64,000 nt of DNA. Origin: Portulaca oleracea (Eukaryota > Streptophyta > Magnoliopsida > Caryophyllales > Portulacaceae). Each line of letters starts with the position of its first letter. Position 1 is the first letter of the stretch. Both the position numbers and the translations under genes were made by a program. Below are positions 42,055 through 53,317 of this stretch, one piece after another. The notes beneath the pieces were generated by a model. That model was not told the DNA's origin, searched no databases, and saw nothing but the letters and a program-made list of their open reading frames with translations. Location: NCBI GenBank assembly GCA_029582165.1, contig CM055879.1, forward strand, positions 31,034,830 to 31,098,829, written 5' to 3'.

Positions 42055-42622
42055 AACTCAATATAATAACTTTAACAGTACTAATTATCACAATCTACTA
42101 CTTATACCTTAGAAATTATATTTTTAGTGGTTATAGGTCCACCATGCTTAGCAAAATTAATTAAACGAATGGAAAAGAGATCTAAATTAATTCTTTAAAA
42201 CAAAGATTAATGCAGATAAAAATATAAATCGACAAGCTTTTATCAAAGTAGGGATATTTTTGCAGTTTTAGATAGCCTTTGGAATCTTGTAATAAATCTA
42301 AAATATAATTTTTCACAAGAAAATAGGTATTACGAAAGATAGGGTACCTAAAAATAATTTTCAATAATATAGTCCCTTAAAAATAAATACTGCAAAATAT
42401 AAGATACCTTTTAATAATTTATTGCAAATTAAGTAAGAAATAAGCAATGGTGAAAACCCATTCAAAATCTTAATTATTAGCTGGCTATGTTTTTGGTATA
42501 TATGCCTAATTGAGTCTGTCAAGGAATCACTTTGACAAACACAAAATGGCTTAAAATAGCTAGCACTCAACAAGTTAGGTTAATTATAGAGATGCATATA
42601 TTCTAACAAAGTCTAACTAGTA
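42055..42622. other. spacer, AT-rich
   Basis: Contains the inverted words mentioned for 41351-41789 at 42320-42430, and a short patch at 42430-42470 resembling the 40505-41350 tandem repeat. No gene. Confidence 0.4.
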
Positions 42623-42851
42623 CTCCCTCCCTTTTTTATTAACTGTCATTCATGCTTTTTGAGGTCCATTGTTAATCAATAATTTTTCACATAATATTTT
42701 TGTAAAAAATTATGATATTATACTTTTTCAATAGCATTTTTTATTACGAATCTAATGATATCAATTTTGTTTGAAATACAGATTAAAATATTAACGGTCA
42801 AAATTTTTGACACTAATACTTAGACGACACTTAAATAAAAAAAGGAGGGAG
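42623..42851. mobile_element. Stowaway-like MITE
   Basis: Starts CTCCCTCCCTTTT after TA (42621-42622) and ends AAAAGGAGGGAG; the right flank is CA, one base off TA. Interior TTTTTTATTACGAATCTAAT as in the other copies. Confidence 0.87.
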
Positions 42852-42931
42852 CAGATATACATGGTTGCTATGCTAGGCGAAGCTTCTTTTTGCCCTACGT
42901 TTGTTGGTTTAGTTTATGTTACCCTGTAGAG

Positions 42932-43165
42932 TAATACAATTAGCCCAGAAAAACAGAGGAAGAAGAGAGAAACACAACGGATGAAAAGCTTTGTGTAATA
43001 GCGGAAATAGAGAATACGATTTATTAATTTCAACAAGAATACAAAGGGTATTTATATACAAGGAGAAAACAAGAAAAGAGAAAGAAAAGGTAGTTAATAC
43101 TAACTAACTAACTAACTAACGTTTTTAACTAATACTAGGCTGATCAGGTGGAGTATGTATTTCAT
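42932..43165 (-). repeat. 3' LTR of the copia element
   Basis: Matches the 5' LTR (GGGTATTTATATACAAGGAG; ATGAAAAGCTTTGTGTAATA). It differs by an extra (AACT) repeat near 43105, and its terminal bases are altered next to the C-run at 43166. Confidence 0.93.
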
Positions 43166-43190
43166 CCCCCCCCCCCCCCCCCCCCCCCAA
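43166..43190 (-). other. polypurine tract expanded to a G-run of about 23
   Basis: An uninterrupted run of C on the plus strand lies exactly at the polypurine tract position before the 3' LTR; normal tracts are 10-15 mixed A/G. It makes the poly-glycine at the end of the RNase H frame. Confidence 0.8.
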
Positions 43191-43598
43191 GCTGGAATGG
43201 GATGAAGAATTCACCATTCCAAGCTTGGATAATAAATCGTTAAACTGGATGCTGGGTAGAATCTTCGTAAGAACGTCTGCTAATTGATCAACAGTAGGCA
43301 TATAGTTTGGATGAATAAGACCATCTAAGACCTTTTCCCTCGTGAAATGACAGTCAATCTCGATGTGCTTGGTTCGCTCATGGAACACGGGATTCCTGGC
43401 AATGTGAAGTGCCGATTGATTGTCGCAATTGAGGGTGATAGGCTGTAATGATTTAACTCCAAGCTCCTCTAGAAGTCTGACAACCCAGGTTACCTTTGCT
43501 GCTGCTTTTGCCATTGCTCTGTATTCTGCTTCCAAAGAACTTCTGGACACGGTTCCTTGCTTTTTAGACTTCCAACTGATAGGTGATGAACCTAACAA
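43191..43598 (-). pseudogene. copia RNase H
   Basis: SPISWKSKKQGTVSRSSLEA-EYRAMA, then CDNQSALHIARNPVFHERTK-HIEIDCHF and VDQLADVLTK: complete C-terminal two thirds of copia RNase HI, intact in this frame. The final residues after KLGMVNSSSHSS are the G-run and LTR. Confidence 0.93.
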
Positions 43599-44357
43599 GA
43601 GAAGGTAACCTGTAGTAGACCTCTTAGTGACAGGACATGCTGCCCAATCAGAATCGGAGAAGGCCTGTAATGTGAGCTGTGGAGTTGCACTAAGGAGAAT
43701 GCCTTGAGTAGAAGTACCATTAATATAGCTAAGTGTATGAAGAAGGGCTTGGTAATGAGGCTCTCTTGGATTTTACAAGAACTGACTTAAGTATTGTACA
43801 GAAAAACTCAGGTCAGGCCTTGTATGTATGAGAAAATTGAGCTTCCCAACTAGAGTTCTGTAGACAGTAGCATTAGGAATAGGAATTCCTTCATCTGGTT
43901 GCAGCTTGCAATTTAAAGGCAACGGTGTCGCAGCATTTCTCCTGAAATTATGCCCACAATCTTTCAACAATTCTCTAGTGAATTTTCTTTGGGATAGAAG
44001 AATCCATTCTGGAAACTGCTCTACTTCTAGTCCCAGAAAATAATGAAGCTTGCCAAGATCTTTGATTCCAAACTTCTCATTTAAGGCCTCCTTGACAGCT
44101 TGTATTTCTTTGATGTCAGATCCTGTAATCAGAATATCATCTACGTAAACAGCTATGATAGTAATATTGGAAGAAGATTTATTAAGAAATAAAGAATAAT
44201 CATTCTTGGATTGATAGTAGTACCCCATTGAAACAAGAGTTTCTTTTAATTTGGTAAACCACTGCCAACTTGCTTGTTTCAAACCATATAACGATTTCTT
44301 TAACCTGCAAACTTTATGCTCTGGATTGGGAATTCCTTTGGGCATATGCATATACAC
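43599..44357 (-). pseudogene. copia reverse transcriptase, C-terminal part
   Basis: KVCRLKKSLYGLKQASWQWF, AVYVDDILITGSD (catalytic Y-V-D-D intact), FGIKDLGKLHYFLGLEV and TRPDLSFSVQYLSQF. A stop at 43773 breaks the frame before RNase H; the intervening stretch is in a shifted frame. The first third of RT is missing. Confidence 0.93.
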
Positions 44358-44540
44358 TTCTTCATCAAGATCACCATTTTGTTTTTAATGAAAACCTTAT
44401 ATTCTTCCAAATGAGAAGGCTTTTTATGATTTCTAACAGATCTTCTTAGTGGAATCTGAGAAACTTGAGTCTGTTCTTTTCCACAAAGATGATTCTCATT
44501 AGAATTATTAATGTCTAGAACAATCTCCTAATCTTGACCA

Positions 44541-45212
44541 TTATTCTAAACTTTTATAGGGCCCCCAAATGTCAACATGAATTAGCTCAAAAATTCTTGA
44601 AGATTTAGTAGTACTAAGAGAAAAAGGATGTCTGTGTAATTTGGCTTTAGGACAAATCGAACAAATTGTTTCTTTCTTAACCCCACAAGACAAATCTATA
44701 CACTTCATCTTATTGTAAGACAAATGACCTAATCTGAAATGCCAACAATCTGCTTCTGTAAGACTTTTATCCGGATGAAGAACCATCCGACTCTGCAAGG
44801 CTTTCTTGTTGTCATTCAATACACTGTCTTGCTTGGCATGATACAACCCTTGATATGCTTTACCAAGGACCACTTCCTGAAACATTTGCCCCTTTATAAT
44901 GCAGTTATCTAAAGAGAAAACAACACTAACATCCAACTGTTGACAAAGTCTATAAACGGATAACAAATTAAATTGAAATTCAAGAACATACAAAACATCT
45001 TTTAAAATAATCTTGTTGTTTAATCTCACAGTTCCAGTGTGAGTAATCTTTGATTGCTTACCATTGGGCATAGTAATATAACTTGGAGAATTAACAGGAT
45101 GAAATGAAGTGAATAAATCTTGACATGAAGTAATATGATCACTAGCTCCACTATCAATAATCCAGTCATATTTGTTAAAAGAAGCAACAAAACTAAAATG
45201 TGTACCTGCCAT
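44541..45212 (-). pseudogene. copia protease and gag-pre-integrase
   Basis: WIIDSGASDHIT is the aspartic protease active site (D-S-G-A). Then LKDVLYVLEFQFNLLSVYRL and CWHFRLGHLSYNKMK, ending at IFELIHVDIWGPY, where integrase would begin its catalytic core. The frame stops there. Confidence 0.93.
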
Positions 45213-45269
45213 AAACCTAGTACCATGATATTGCGAAGGAGGAGATTGATTCTGGCCAAGTTCTTTACT

Positions 45270-45860
45270 CTACCTATCCAGAAAAGAGATAAGCTGATGA
45301 TATTGCTGTGATGTAAGAGGAGATAAAGACACATTAGCTGTTGTTTGATCTTCAGAAGGTTGGATCTCGTTGTTCCAAGATTCTGTGCCTTGATCTTGGA
45401 CGACATTAGCAGCTAATCTTTTTCCTTTGTTTTGCTTATAGTTAGGAGGATAACCATGAAGCTTGTAGCATCTATCTATGGTATGACCTTGCATCTTACA
45501 GAAATCACAAAACAACTGCTTCTTTTGGCCATAACCTTGAGAATTTCTATTCTGAAAACCTCGATTTCTTGAACTCTCAGATTGATAACGATTATCAGAA
45601 TTTCTAGAAGAGGATTGTTGTTCATAAGATTGATACCCTTGAGTTCTTAACCCAGGAAAAGAATTCTAGTTGGCACTTCTATTTTGAAAATTTGCATGAT
45701 TAACCATTGCACTATCATTATTGTAGTAAGAATTAGTGCCTATGTTGGACAAAAAAGCTGCGGATTGAGATGAGATAACAGCAGAAGAACTCATTTCTCT
45801 TTGATTTTCTTCTTGTAAAAGAACATAATATGCCTCACTGTCATTAGGAAGCGGCTTACT
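45270..45860 (-). pseudogene. copia gag C-terminal part with zinc knuckle
   Basis: CDFCKMQGHTIDRCYKLHGYP is a C-x2-C-x4-H-x4-C knuckle followed by the HGYPP motif of plant copia gag, preceded by an Asn/Gln/Ser-rich linker (45666-45860) in broken frames. Confidence 0.88.
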
Positions 45861-46340
45861 CATTAAAATGTTCCCTCTTACTGTTTTTTAAGCATCATTT
45901 AAACCCACAAGAAATTGAATAAGATGCTCTTTAGCAAGCATATCCTGAACATACTTGTAAGCATTGCACTCTATGCCATGAAAACATGTGGGAACAGGTA
46001 CCATTGAATCTTGTTCATCCCACAATTGTTTTATATGAGTAAAATATGATGCAATGTCACGATTACCTTGTGATATGGAGTAGAAGTCCCTTTTTACTTG
46101 AAAAAGCTTCGTGCCATCTGATTTACCGAAGCATTGCTCAAGGTCTGTCCAAATTTGCCTTGAAGAACTGGAATACAGAATGATGTCTGAAATGTTAGGC
46201 TCTACTGCATTCAACAGCCAAGAGATTACCATCTTGTCGCACCTATCCCATAAGGACAACAAAGGAGATTCAGCTCCAGGCTTGACACACGTTCCCGTGA
46301 CGAAATCAAGCTTGTTCTTGGTTAAGAGGGCGATTTCCAT
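45861..46340 (-). pseudogene. copia gag N-terminal part (UBN2-like)
   Basis: MEIALLTKNKLDFVTGTC, then WDRCDKMVISWLLNAVEPNI, IWTDLEQCFGKSDGTKLFQV and YFTHIKQLWDEQDSM: the standard plant copia gag fold. Preceded by an upstream stretch ending near the primer-binding site. Confidence 0.9.
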
Positions 46341-46536
46341 CGATTTCTTCCAAGATCCATAGTTTTTGCCGCTTAGACGCTATTCGGATTATCAGAGGGA
46401 TGTAAGAAAAGAACATGGGTAGGACCTATGTCCGGAATGGGTATTGCGTTTGGGATTGGAATTCCCATTGGAATGCTTTGAAAGAAAAAAAAAACAGAAA
46501 TCAATCAATGTATGATTGACCTAAGCTCTGATATCA

Positions 46537-46760
46537 TGATACTTTAGCCTAGAAAAACAGAGGAAGAAGAGAGAAACACAAAGGATGAAAAGCTTTGTGT
46601 AATAACAGAAATAGAGAATACAATTTATTAATTTCAACAAGAATACAAAGGGTATTTATATACAAGGAGAAAACAAGAAAAGAGAAAGAAAAGGTAGTTA
46701 ACACCAACTAACTAACGTTTTTAACTAATACTAGGCTGAGGTGGAGTATGTATTTCATCA
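46537..46760 (-). repeat. 5' LTR of the copia element
   Basis: Reverse complement starts TGATGAAATACATACTCC and ends AAAGTATCA. TATAAATACCC read on the minus strand (TATTTATATAC on plus) is a likely TATA box. Immediately followed by the primer-binding site. Confidence 0.93.
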
Positions 46761-46920
46761 TAGAGCAGTAGGAAAGCTTTTTCATGACAGCATATTTCAT
46801 TGTTCAGTCGCCTGGTTTGTGAGGCAAGATTGTCAGTGTAGACAAAATTTATAATTAGGGGAATATTTTGATTAATAGTTTTAGAAAAATATCATATATA
46901 TATATATATATATATATATA

Positions 46921-47444
46921 GGAAAATTGGATTCTAATAATCCATACTTTTGCTAATTGGATGACAATAATCCCTACTTATAATTAGTATTCGGGTGGTC
47001 CAAAAAAAAAAAATTGTATTGTAGTGGGACATAATCGAGAGTATACCCTAAATATCATAGATTTTGTGTTGCATTTGATTCAAAACTTTGTATAACATTT
47101 TATCACGATTTTTAATGAATTTACAGCATTTCTCCCAATTTTTTTCAATTTTTTATGATTTTTTCAATTTTATTCCTTTTAAAAAATCATAATAATTGCT
47201 CGGAATTTCAAAAAAATAATTTAAAAAATATTTTAGTAACTATACTTCATTACCTATCTCGGGGCAGGAATGAAAAAAACAAAAATAATATGGGGTAGGC
47301 ATGAAAAAAATAAAAAGAATGTGGTGATGGATTTGGTACCACTACAATACAATTTGTTTTTTTAGACCATCAGAATACAAATTTAAAGTAGGGTTTATTG
47401 CAATCCAATTTACAAAAGTAGGAATTATTAGAATCCAATTTTCC
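46921..47444. mobile_element. long-TIR MITE inserted in a (TA)n tract
   Basis: GGAAAATTGGATTCTAATAA at the left and its complement at the right pair for about 90 bp (also CCTACTTxxAATTxGTATTC). (TA)n lies on both sides, 46895-46920 and 47446-47457, so the target duplication is hidden in the microsatellite. A partial relative is at 59040-59085. Confidence 0.78.
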
Positions 47445-47499
47445 TATATATATATATGTGTGTGTACGCGCGCGCGCGTGCGTGCTAGATAGCACCTAT

Positions 47500-48060
47500 G
47501 GTTTTTTTTTTTTTTTTGAATTTGGGTAAAGAAAGACCTTTCTCTCAAGGCGTCTACCTAAGTTATCATGAAACAAAAATAAAAGACAATTCAAACGAAG
47601 AGCTAAAATTCCAAACATCTAGGTTTTGAATGGAGTGTCCCCTGTTAGCTAACCAATCTACCGTCATGTTGGCTTCCCTAAAAGTATGTCTAATTAAGAC
47701 TCCCTCAAATATTTGTAAATACATCTTGATATCTCTAATAGTCAAATTAATTTGGCACGGTACCTTGAACACACCTTTAGTTGTTTGAACAAGGACCAGG
47801 TTGTCACTTTCAACCTGGACCTTTTTGAATAACCCAACATGTAAATCCTGGTCGACCCCGGCCTAATTTAAGAGTCAAAGTTTCTGCAAGGAGGATAGAC
47901 TATGAATGGAGTTTGAAGGACCCCGCTCGGAGGATCTACGTCTACCAAGATTGTCATGGATGTTGAAACCAACTGTTACTCCATGTTGATTAGCCGAACC
48001 ATCACATTTAAGTGTAACCCACTCAGATCAGAGTTAGGACCATCCCACCCAATGTGTCGT
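47500..48060 (-). pseudogene. LINE 3' end: RNase H (RVT_3) fragment and poly(A) tail
   Basis: Minus-strand SEWVTLKCDGSANQHGVTVG (D-G-S block) and, at 47566-47772, VLIRHTFREANMTVDWLANR (R-E-x-N-x-x-x-D-x-L-A block), then the end and an A-run (T-run 47501-47518 on plus). Frameshifts between blocks. RT and zf-RVT are absent, i.e. strongly 5'-truncated. Confidence 0.82.
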
Positions 48061-49456
48061 CACAGTTGATTTAGTCTTACTATTGTGAAATTAGACACAA
48101 CCTCTGATAACAAGAGGCATAATTTATAACAGAATATTAAACAACAATGTTACGTTCATGTTGTCATTATTCGATTCGGTTAAATGTGAGTCAAGTAGCC
48201 AACACACTTGAACTCCGATCCTTTCTGAAGACAGTCCAATATATGACCCATAAAAACCATGCCACCATTTCTACCCAAGGAAAATATGTTTGATTTCAAT
48301 AAAACCTGAACTTTCATTTAGCTAGAAAATTGAAGTGGTATATAGCTAAATAGGCTACCATATATATGTGGTTTCAAAAAAAAAGGCATCCATGCCACTT
48401 CTACTGTCCTCAATTATATATCAACCATGAATGAAATCTAATCTACAAAGAATCTCCAGAAATATAATGTTAGTGATTGCGATTTTCTTTGATTTGGTTG
48501 CTTCAGGATATATATTTTGCTGAAAATGGGGAACATATTCAAGAAGCTAGCAGCAACTAGGCTAAGGTTGTATATGTTTGCCTCGAGTTGTATATGCAGT
48601 TCTTTTAACAGCTTACATAATTAATGATGCTCATGAAATAACCACAAATATACAGGCTAAATTAAAGCTTGTGTACTTGGCCATGCAAACTACACACCTA
48701 TAGAAACATATATATGGTGGCGGATTTGGACTAATCTAAGGGTGGCCATGAGGTCACCGGTAATATGGAAAAAATAATAATAATTCAATATAATTTGGGA
48801 TAAAAATTATGGAAATTTTGTATATAAGATTAATATAATAGTGTATTGGTCACCCCTAATAAGAAGACCTAAATCTGCTAATATGGAAGACCAGCTTTTT
48901 AAAATTTTTTCAAGGTGAGTTGGTCCATCGTGCAACGAGCCTTCCAAGAGCACCAACAATTTCTACCAATGAAATTGTGACGACTAGAATTCAAACGTTG
49001 CCACTTGAGCTACAAGCTCATTGACATACCAATATAATGGGAAATATTTTGCTTATACCAAGACATAAACCTTGGTGGGGAGCTTGAAAGATGCGGATGG
49101 TTCTCACTTGGTCTGCAACTTCATTGGTATTTAAAGCATGTATATAACATATATAGTTCAAAACATACATAAACATTATTCCAATTTTACTGTATTCAAA
49201 ATATACAAGGTACTCAAATGTCATTAACTACCAGACGTACATATGTTAATTAGTTTCATGATCAGAAGTTGATGCATAACATATGAAAAGTCCTTTATTT
49301 ATGAAAATCAACATAACATACATTGTCACCCTTTTAACTACTAGAGCTGCTGAAAAAAGCTAAGTACGTGACTGCATCAAACTAGATCGATAGAGGTAGG
49401 GTGATCAAGCAGATAATTGTTGTTGCTATGATCAAAATTCATGCATGCACTATAGA
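48061..49456. other. intergenic, AT-rich, nothing recognised
   Basis: Spacer downstream of the glutaredoxin gene; no frame or repeat end recognised. Confidence 0.5.
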
Positions 49457-49795
49457 TTATCTAGTGCTTCCTCTATTATGCCAAACCCAGATAGCTCTAG
49501 CATCAATGAGCATGGGCACCAGTTTACCTTGAACTTGGAGGCTAAGCACTTTATTGGACCCACCGACAAACTCCTGACCGATGAAGATAGCCGGAACAGA
49601 CGGATCGTCGTCCCCCATTACACTTCGGAGGGCTTCTTCGATCTCCCCACCATTTGGGAGTTCATCCAGCTCGTACACCGTTGGATTCGCTCCGAAACTG
49701 TTTATAAGTTGCTTCATTGAGTGACACACACAGCATGCACTTTTGCTGAATATTACTACTGGTTTGTCTTCTACTAGAGGCTTCAAGACATTCAT
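49457..49795 (-). CDS. CC-type (class III, ROXY-like) glutaredoxin
   Basis: Single-exon gene of 112 codons for a plant-specific glutaredoxin; such proteins bind TGA transcription factors in nucleus and cytosol and modulate development, nitrate and stress signalling. Active site CCVCHS at residues 21-26 in SKSACCVCHS (family C-C-x-C/S). VPAIFIG has the cis-proline TVP-like loop (SVPAIF), followed by G-G-S-N-K-V glutathione-binding residues. C-terminal LVPML resembles the L-x-x-L-L motif. The usual terminal A-(I/L)-W-(L/V) appears as AIWV but is followed by eight further residues, WHNRGSTR, before the stop. Start chosen at the only ATG ahead of KPVVIFSKS. A TATA box is present upstream. Probably functional; the tail is odd. 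Confidence 0.95.
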   Translation of the reverse strand: MNVLKPLVEDKPVVIFSKSACCVCHSMKQLINSFGANPTVYELDELPNGGEIEEALRSVMGDDDPSVPAIFIGQEFVGGSNKVLSLQVQGKLVPMLIDARAIWVWHNRGSTR

Positions 49796-49900
49796 TTTGT
49801 TCTAAGAAGATATGTGTAGCTAGGGTTTTTGTTTGTTTTCCTTGGTGGGTTAGCTTGAAACAAATGGATGCATTATGCATGTATTTATAGGGTTCAGTTT
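49796..49900 (-). promoter_or_regulatory. core promoter and leader of the glutaredoxin gene
   Basis: CTATAAATAC on the minus strand (TATA at 49882-49889) lies about 90 bases before the ATG, so transcription should start near 49855 with a leader of about 60 bases. Confidence 0.65.
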
Positions 49901-50190
49901 GAAGTGGTAAGTGACTTTTCATTGTTGATATGTAAAGGTGTTTTTGTACTGTTAGAAAAGGAATATATGGGGATCAATAATATGTCTCGACCATGGGAAT
50001 TGAATTGCTTTATCCTATTGTAATATTATTCTTAGATTGCTGTCGAGAGATGGGAGAAGAATTGATGGAAGAGAATAAAATAAAACCCTAGAACTCATGT
50101 AAACTGAGCTGATAAGATTGGTTAATCTTATACTTGTTTTTGAACAAAAACTGATTTGATTAGCCATATCCAATAAAATGTTCAGTTCAT
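49901..50190. other. upstream region of the glutaredoxin gene
   Basis: AT-rich; no specific element identified. Confidence 0.35.
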
Positions 50191-50200
50191 AATGTTTACT

Positions 50201-50789
50201 GGGTTTTTTGCATTTTAGACCCTGAATTAAGGGTCTTTTATTTTCTGGACCTTTAATTTTCATTATTAATTTTTTAAACCCTAAAGCTTATAAGCTAAAT
50301 AAAAAAAGATCTTACCGTTTATGGACTGAAAAAAAAGACCCGTGTAACTGTTTTTTATTTTCTTCCCATGTTTGAATTTCTCTCCCAGTTAACGCCAAAC
50401 TTCAGGGCTAAGGTTAAAACCGATATTGAAGCTATAATACACCTCTTTTATTCATGTTGGAGCTATTTAAACCCTTAAGGACTAAGGGTACTCAGGGGTC
50501 TAAGCAGCTCCGGCATGAATAGGAGACGTGTATTATAACTTCAATACAGTTTGTATTATAACTTCAATACAGTTTTAATCTTAGTCATGAAGTTTGAAGT
50601 CAATTTAGAGAAAAATTAAAACATGGGAAGAAAAAATAGAACGGGACATGGGCATTTTTTTCAGCCCACAACTTTAAGGTCCTTTTTTATTCACTCCATA
50701 ATCTTTAGGGTCCAAAAAATTAACATTGAAAACCAAGGGTCCATAAAATAAATTACCTTATACTTCAGGGTCCAAAATGCAAACAACCC
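50201..50789. mobile_element. Mutator-like MITE with 9-10 bp TSD
   Basis: Long inverted arms (over 120 bp), left GGGTTTTTTGCATTTTAGAC and the complement of the right GGGTTGTTTGCATTTTGGAC. AATGTTTACT is directly outside both ends (50191-50200 and 50790-50799). Located about 400 bp upstream of the glutaredoxin start codon. Confidence 0.88.
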
Positions 50790-50799
50790 AATGTTTACT

Positions 50800-52272
50800 T
50801 GGTTAATCTTATAGGACGATTTTAATCAAGATGGGTAATAACCATTTTGAATTGTCTATTATTTTGTATTTTAATTATTTTAAATTGTATTTTCTTTAGT
50901 AATTAGACATATTTATCAACAATAAGAGTATAATATTTATTGCCTACTTCTAAAATTATAAATGATAACTTAATTATATCAATTATGATAGAAAATACAC
51001 ATTTTATTCACAATTCTATAGTATATAATTATTAAAATTATTTTATATAGTTCATGAGTAACAAGCAATGAACCAAGATTTATAACTAATATAGACTTTA
51101 TGCTTCCATCTTCACATTATTCTAAACAATGCAATGGTTGCACTTTGTTTTCATTAATTTATTTTTATCATTTGAATTGATTTTTTAATAGGATTGAATT
51201 AATAATTATTATAAAATTAATTACTATGAAAATAAATTGTGTCAATATCACTAAAAGAGCACTTTCATACATTGCATGAGTAGTCAAAAGCTAGAATACA
51301 TTCATTTATAAATTCTGAATCTAAAAATCAAACTTATAAAGATTGATTCAACCGTGTAAGACGTACTCTTATAAACTGAATAATTTCATATTTGCTATTC
51401 CATGTAAAAGGAGAGCTCATGACAATTCGTTATTGAAAATATTTATGCTTGTAATCCTTTTTACAATTAAAATACAACCCTGTGTACAAAAAGCTACATT
51501 TTCAAATAATCTTCGACTACAAAGACACATACAATGTTTGTCTTTTATAAAATACCATCTTAAAAAGATGTCTCAATTATTCTTCAACATATAAAAAAAA
51601 TTACATAATAGCTCTTTGAGAAACATATAGTAAGCTAATTACTAATAATTTGCTCCAAAAAATTATCCTACCATATTAATAAAATCAATATTTGTAGTTT
51701 ATTTAAATTATTTTAATAGATAGAAATATTTCCCCTAAAAATTTGTTATTGTTGTTATTGTGGACACAAATTAATGAACGACACATACTTATAAATGGAC
51801 CTTATACCATGCATGTCTTAAGTATCAAGAAAGAAAGGATAAGTTTATTCTATCATCAAATTTGCCACCAAATCTTCATAAGCAAAAATGTTTGTTATTC
51901 TGATGAAAAGTTTAAGCGTTGTGCGGTTTAGAATTGAGGATCATGCCCTTTTGGTTCAATATATATGCAGAAAATTGATGTTGCTAAAGAATTTTATGTC
52001 TCTTCAAATGGTAACTTTAATGTTATGCTAAACCTATTTTCAAGAATATGCTACCCACTTTCTTTTGTCCTTCCATTTCAAGATTTCCATTTGGTGTAAA
52101 ACATGGAGTTATTTGTCCAATTCGTTGGTGGTGGATTCTTGCAATCAATTAAATATAAAATATGTATTAGCTTGACTAAACCTCAAAACAAATTCTAAAT
52201 ACCCGTGGCATAATCCTTGCGTAAAGCTAATTAATAAATCTATAATTTAGGTAGGAATTTTATAAAGAAACT
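50800..52272. other. intergenic, very AT-rich, nothing recognised
   Basis: Only short frames of biased composition; no repeat ends recognised. Confidence 0.5.
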
Positions 52273-52280
52273 CTTCATAT

Positions 52281-53309
52281 CAGGGGCGGATCCAGTGTAT
52301 TTGTAGTGGAGTTAAGTGAATCCACTGAAATTATGTAAATAATATATATATATATATATATATATCTGTGTGTGTATGTTAACTGTATAGATATATAATT
52401 ATTAAAAGTTGGATAGTCCAATGATTCGTATGAGTTTGACATTGCTGGTAAGAGTTTGAGTCATGGTAGATGCAAATATTATATTTTTGTAGTTTTTTTG
52501 CAAAATCTAGGCTTCTATTCAAGATCATGTTGCCCTTCTCCGTCATTTTGTCATATACTACTTTCCAATTCATCTTATTGGAATTTCAAAAGTCTCATCT
52601 CCCACACTCCCTCACAAAAACACCAACTCAGCATGTTAAGGTTGAATATCGAATCGTTATTTCACGAGACGCCTGACCATTGAGGGCAATCGCCTCCGCG
52701 CTTGCCTCCATAGTAGCAACCAGTCGTGGTCTGCCATCTGCCATTCTCTATCTTTCGGTCTCTTTATCTCTTTCTCCACTCTCTAAGTTCTAAGCTTCAA
52801 TTATCATTCATGATTCTTCAATTCCATGTCATTATCGATCAATTCACTTTCAAATCTCAAAGCATTCTAGTATTCTCAATCCTCTTATGACTAAATTAGG
52901 GTCTGTTAATTTTAAATTGATTTGGTAAATGAGTCAATATAATTAATTTAGGATTCACTTATTTATGACGAATGATGAGAATGTTTAGGATTATAAACTC
53001 AACAACGACGACAACGACAACCCTCAGTAAAGTCTCGTTAATATGGGTTCTAAGGGAACATAGATTACGCAACCTTCCTCTCATGTACGATAGTGCATCA
53101 AGAGGCTGCTTTCGGCAGATCTTTGAGTTTTAAACTCAATTGTTAATTTAAATCAAACATTTGGGTATGTATTTCTATTTAATATCATTTTCATGACTAA
53201 TATTGAGTTCGCTATTATGGTAGCAGTTAAGTTTTCAGTGCTATTAAATTTAATTTTTTAGCAAATTATTGTTGACACCACTGATTTTGAAATCCTGGGT
53301 CCGTCATTG
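52281..53309. mobile_element. hAT-type non-autonomous element, 1029 bp, perfect 8-bp TSD
   Basis: Left end CAGGGGCGGATCCAG, right end complement CAATGACGGACCCAG. CTTCATAT flanks both (52273-52280 and 53310-53317). The interior includes a (TA)n tract, a CT-rich stretch resembling a plant leader (52740-52860), and at 52995-53110 a segment beginning ACGACGACAACGACAACC, similar to the one at 58905. No transposase. Confidence 0.88.
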
Positions 53310-53317
53310 CTTCATAT

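Larger units (their letters stand above)
42932..46760 (-). mobile_element. Ty1/copia retrotransposon with both LTRs and TSD TAGAG, integrase core deleted
   Basis: Minus-strand element. 5' LTR 46537-46760, primer-binding site TGATATCAGAGC beside it (46525-46536), gag, protease, gag-pre-integrase, RT, RNase H, G-run polypurine tract and 3' LTR 42932-43165. TAGAG flanks both ends (42927-42931 and 46761-46765). The LTRs differ at about ten positions plus small indels, so insertion is comparatively recent. About 180 bp sits between the gag-pre-integrase and RT frames, so the integrase catalytic core and N-terminal RT are missing: non-autonomous. Confidence 0.95.

Noticed and set aside
49445..49720. 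91-codon plus-strand frame opposite the glutaredoxin gene
   Set aside because: Antisense shadow of the conserved glutaredoxin frame.
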